Positions 23,113 to 25,271 of a stretch of DNA of 25,271 nt are shown here, piece after piece. The stretch is from a virus. Each line of letters opens with the position of its first letter. Position 1 is the stretch's first letter. Location: IMG/VR virus record IMGVR_UViG_3300030102_005405, positions 891 through 26,161 of that record. One strand, 5' to 3'. The notes beneath the pieces were generated by a model. The model was not told where the DNA came from. It searched no databases and was given only the letters and a program-made list of their open reading frames with translations. The translations under genes were made by a program, and so were the position numbers.

Positions 23113-25016
23113 CAGGCTCCGCACTCCCCACCAATCTTACAGGCTTCAACCGCCATTTCAGTCTCAGCTTGTTCAGCAGCAATAAGCTCCTTAGCCTTGG
23201 CGATGTTCTCATCGGTCGGAGACAGAGCTTCTAGAGGCTCCATACCCTTTGAACCCGCTCGGTACACTGTCATACCCTTAAGGTATGGAGCATACTTGAG
23301 AGCCATCTTGGACACCACTTCATGACTCGCATCGTTAGGTAAGTTAATGGTCTTACTAATCGCGTTATCAACATACTTTTGGATACAAGCTTGAACTGCC
23401 ATGTGCTGTTCAGCAGTGATATCGTAAGCACCTACAATGTGACGACCATTACTACCCTTCATCAACTCCTCCTTGAACAAAGGATCAAGAACCAGAGTGG
23501 ACTTCCAAGTATTACCTTCACGATAACGACGATTATACATTGGAGCAAAGATCGGCTCAATACCCGTCGAGGCACCATGTACCATTGAAATCGTGCCCGT
23601 AGGAGCAGCCGTAAGCATTACAGCGTTTCGAATACCATGCTCCTTAATGAGCATTCGAATGCGTGCAGGGAGAGTCTTAGCGAACTCTTCGTTAAGGTAC
23701 TTGCGAGCATTGAACTCAGGGAAAGAACCACGCTCACGAGCAATGTAAACTGAAGCGAGGTAAGACTCGTTACGAATCGTAGTGTAGAGTCGATCAATAA
23801 ACTCAATGCACTTGTCTGTGCCATACTTAATGCCAAGCTTGATAAGCATGTGGTGCAGACCCATTGTGCCCAACCCGATACGACGCGAACGATCACCCGC
23901 AATCTTGCATTCCTCAATGGGATAGTGATTTGCGGTCAACGTGTTATCAAGGAATCGAATGCCAGTGCGAATAGTTCTAGCAAGTCGGTTCCAGTCCAAG
24001 TCGCTACCGTCCTCGTTTACCATGTTGGAAAGGTTGACGTGGCCCAAGCAGCAGTTAGCATACGAGTCCAACGGAATCTCACCACAAGGGTTGGTGGCAT
24101 TCATTCGAAGAAAGTAAGACATGTTGGTGTATCGGTTCGTCAGCGATAGGTTGAAGATACCCGGCTCACCAGACTTGACCGCATTCTCCCACAAGCGATT
24201 CCACAAATCAATAGCCTTGAACTGAACTTCCTGAACGTCCTCAAATTGATCGTCCCAACCACGAAGATGATGCTGCTTTGCACGGCCTAGAGCATCTTCC
24301 TCAGACAATCCAACAATGTTGATTACTTCACTGTGTCCGTCGCTTGAAATTCTGTTTGCCGAGTAGACCTTGTAGTCTCTGTTACCAAACTTAAACTGCC
24401 AATTGTCATTGTTCTCACACGCTTCAATAAACTTATCGGTGATTGCAACCGAGATGTTGAAGTTCGTTAGCTGAGAAAGGTCCAGCTTAATGTGCAAAAA
24501 GTCCAGTAGATCAGGGTGATCCACATTAAGTTCCGCCATAAGTGCGGTCCTTCTGTTTTTACCTGCTTTAACATGATTCCCTACCTCATTAATCATTTGC
24601 ATCACTGACACCGAGCCAGGAGCAGAGTTCTTTACATTACCAATGTCATCGCCCTTCGGACGAATTTTAGAAAAGTTGAAGCCAATGCCGCCTCCCCCAC
24701 AAGAGATGCGATACATATCTTGAATGGTTTTACCAATGGATTCAACACTATCTTCAGGCTCAATAGCATAGCAATTGAGAAGATTTTGTTGACTACGACC
24801 GGCACCATAAATAATTCGACCGCCAGGAACGAGATCGCCTGTGCTCAGAGCATCGTAAAACTTCTTCTCGTACTTTTCAATCTCTTCTTCACTTTCGACA
24901 GCGGCAATGTGCTTCGCCATCACCTTACATCTCTCAGAGTATTTCGTTTCGCCAGGGTAAGCGTAACGCTGCATAAAAATATCTTGTCCCAAACTATCCA
25001 ATTGCTTAATTGCCAT
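23112..25016 (-). CDS. nrdJ: Class II (adenosylcobalamin-dependent) ribonucleotide reductase
   Basis: A 634-residue enzyme that would make deoxyribonucleotides for phage replication. The conserved Cys82 in NLLNCYAI and Cys322 or Cys323 in YANCCLGHVNLSN are the likely redox pair, NPCGE (309-313) holds the thiyl-radical Cys311 and Glu313, GAPTG-type APTGTISMVHGASTGIEPIF is near 470-490, and a C-terminal CKIGGEC supplies the re-reducing thiols. RRTALMAELNVDHPDLLDFL fits class II NrdJ. No NrdB-like small subunit is in the window. Residues about 205-262 (QFKFGNRDYKVYSANRIS onward) look like an extra segment before AIDLWNRLWENAVKSGEPG. AAGG lies 6 bases before the ATG. Confidence 0.9.
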   Translation of the reverse strand: MAIKQLDSLGQDIFMQRYAYPGETKYSERCKVMAKHIAAVESEEEIEKYEKKFYDALSTGDLVPGGRIIYGAGRSQQNLLNCYAIEPEDSVESIGKTIQDMYRISCGGGGIGFNFSKIRPKGDDIGNVKNSAPGSVSVMQMINEVGNHVKAGKNRRTALMAELNVDHPDLLDFLHIKLDLSQLTNFNISVAITDKFIEACENNDNWQFKFGNRDYKVYSANRISSDGHSEVINIVGLSEEDALGRAKQHHLRGWDDQFEDVQEVQFKAIDLWNRLWENAVKSGEPGIFNLSLTNRYTNMSYFLRMNATNPCGEIPLDSYANCCLGHVNLSNMVNEDGSDLDWNRLARTIRTGIRFLDNTLTANHYPIEECKIAGDRSRRIGLGTMGLHHMLIKLGIKYGTDKCIEFIDRLYTTIRNESYLASVYIARERGSFPEFNARKYLNEEFAKTLPARIRMLIKEHGIRNAVMLTAAPTGTISMVHGASTGIEPIFAPMYNRRYREGNTWKSTLVLDPLFKEELMKGSNGRHIVGAYDITAEQHMAVQACIQKYVDNAISKTINLPNDASHEVVSKMALKYAPYLKGMTVYRAGSKGMEPLEALSPTDENIAKAKELIAAEQAETEMAVEACKIGGECGA

Positions 25017-25271
25017 GATTGACCTTACTTATACCTTTGTGTTTTCTAACTGTAATCGCATTCGTGTCTCCCAGAAGTTCCTGTAAATAATTATTATGTG
25101 TAATCACTAAAACCTTCTTCTCAGGATTCTGGGATTCTAAAGTGCGAAGAAGATTATTAACAGCCAAGATACCAGGATTGTCGATATTATCACAAACCTC
25201 ATCGAAGAACAAGAGGTTGCAATCAGTTCTCGAAATCTTAGAGCTAAGATCTTGAAGTGCTAACATGATAG
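25006..25271 (-). CDS. SbcC/gp46-like ATPase, C-terminal fragment
   Basis: The frame is open to the right edge, so only the last 88 or so codons are present. LLFFDEVCDNIDNPGI is a Walker B with Asp and catalytic Glu plus a D-loop, and VLVITHNNYLQELL holds the H-loop His, as in the second ATPase half of SbcC/Rad50/T4 gp46. It would pair with a gp47/SbcD nuclease to resect DNA ends for recombination. The C-terminus is basic (VRKHKGISKVNHGN) and the stop overlaps the RNR start by 11 bases, placing it upstream in the same operon. Confidence 0.8.
   Translation of the reverse strand, partial: IMLALQDLSSKISRTDCNLLFFDEVCDNIDNPGILAVNNLLRTLESQNPEKKVLVITHNNYLQELLGDTNAITVRKHKGISKVNHGN

Noticed and set aside
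24720-25022. 100-codon plus-strand ORF opposite nrdJ
   Set aside because: Antisense to a well-supported coding region with low-complexity residue use; no independent support.

Overview
The window looks like part of a large, AT-rich, tailed double-stranded DNA phage, probably of the T4-like supergroup. The evidence is a set of phage replication genes: a UvsX/RecA-type recombinase, a gp32-type single-stranded DNA-binding protein with a His-Cys3 zinc site, a DnaB/gp41-type helicase, a ribonucleotide reductase and the end of an SbcC/gp46-type ATPase. A sigma-like protein at the left edge and a TATAAATA sequence identical to the T4 late-promoter core fit this. Genes are packed tightly, with ATGA, TAATG and 8-base overlaps. 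The host cannot be named from the sequence. A heptose-kinase-like enzyme, nucleotide-sugar enzymes and a lipobox lipoprotein suggest a Gram-negative host. No tRNA, CRISPR array or insertion sequence was seen, and no stretch over 300 bases lacks a gene; the longest gap is about 88 bases at 18637-18724.

Layout from left to right, with everything on the minus strand except 5142-5584. (1) 1-5086: a partial sigma-like gene, several small genes of unknown function, a ClpB/ClpA-type AAA+ ATPase, the recombinase, and a protein of the pyrimidine-dimer glycosylase type. (2) 5142-5584: a two-gene plus-strand unit with a membrane-anchored coiled-coil protein and a 54-residue protein. (3) 5593-5961: a MazG-like pyrophosphohydrolase. 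(4) 5948-18636: a 12.7 kb glycan island of 17 overlapping genes. It holds nucleotide-sugar enzymes (WecB-type epimerase, three extended SDR enzymes, an HldE-type kinase, a compact DegT-type aminotransferase and an acetyltransferase), two FkbM methyltransferases and six glycosyltransferases that span the GT-A, GT-B and GT-D folds plus a GT11 fucosyltransferase. (5) 18662-18696: a strong leftward terminator. (6) 18725-19564: two small membrane proteins and a lipoprotein. (7) 19561-25271: the replication and nucleotide operon, ordered in transcription as SbcC-like, NrdJ, zinc-ribbon protein, helicase, HExxH protein, helical protein, SSB.

How it may work: transcription runs leftward from the replication block through the small membrane genes and meets the terminator. 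The glycan block then starts from its own signal at 18636 and reads as one translationally coupled message. The island could build and attach a fucose-, amino-sugar- or heptose-containing, methylated glycan to virion proteins, or remodel the host surface; the sequence does not decide between these. A recurring signal, a TATAAT-like box 5-7 bases before an ATG with no Shine-Dalgarno sequence, precedes seven genes and may mark promoters for leaderless transcripts.
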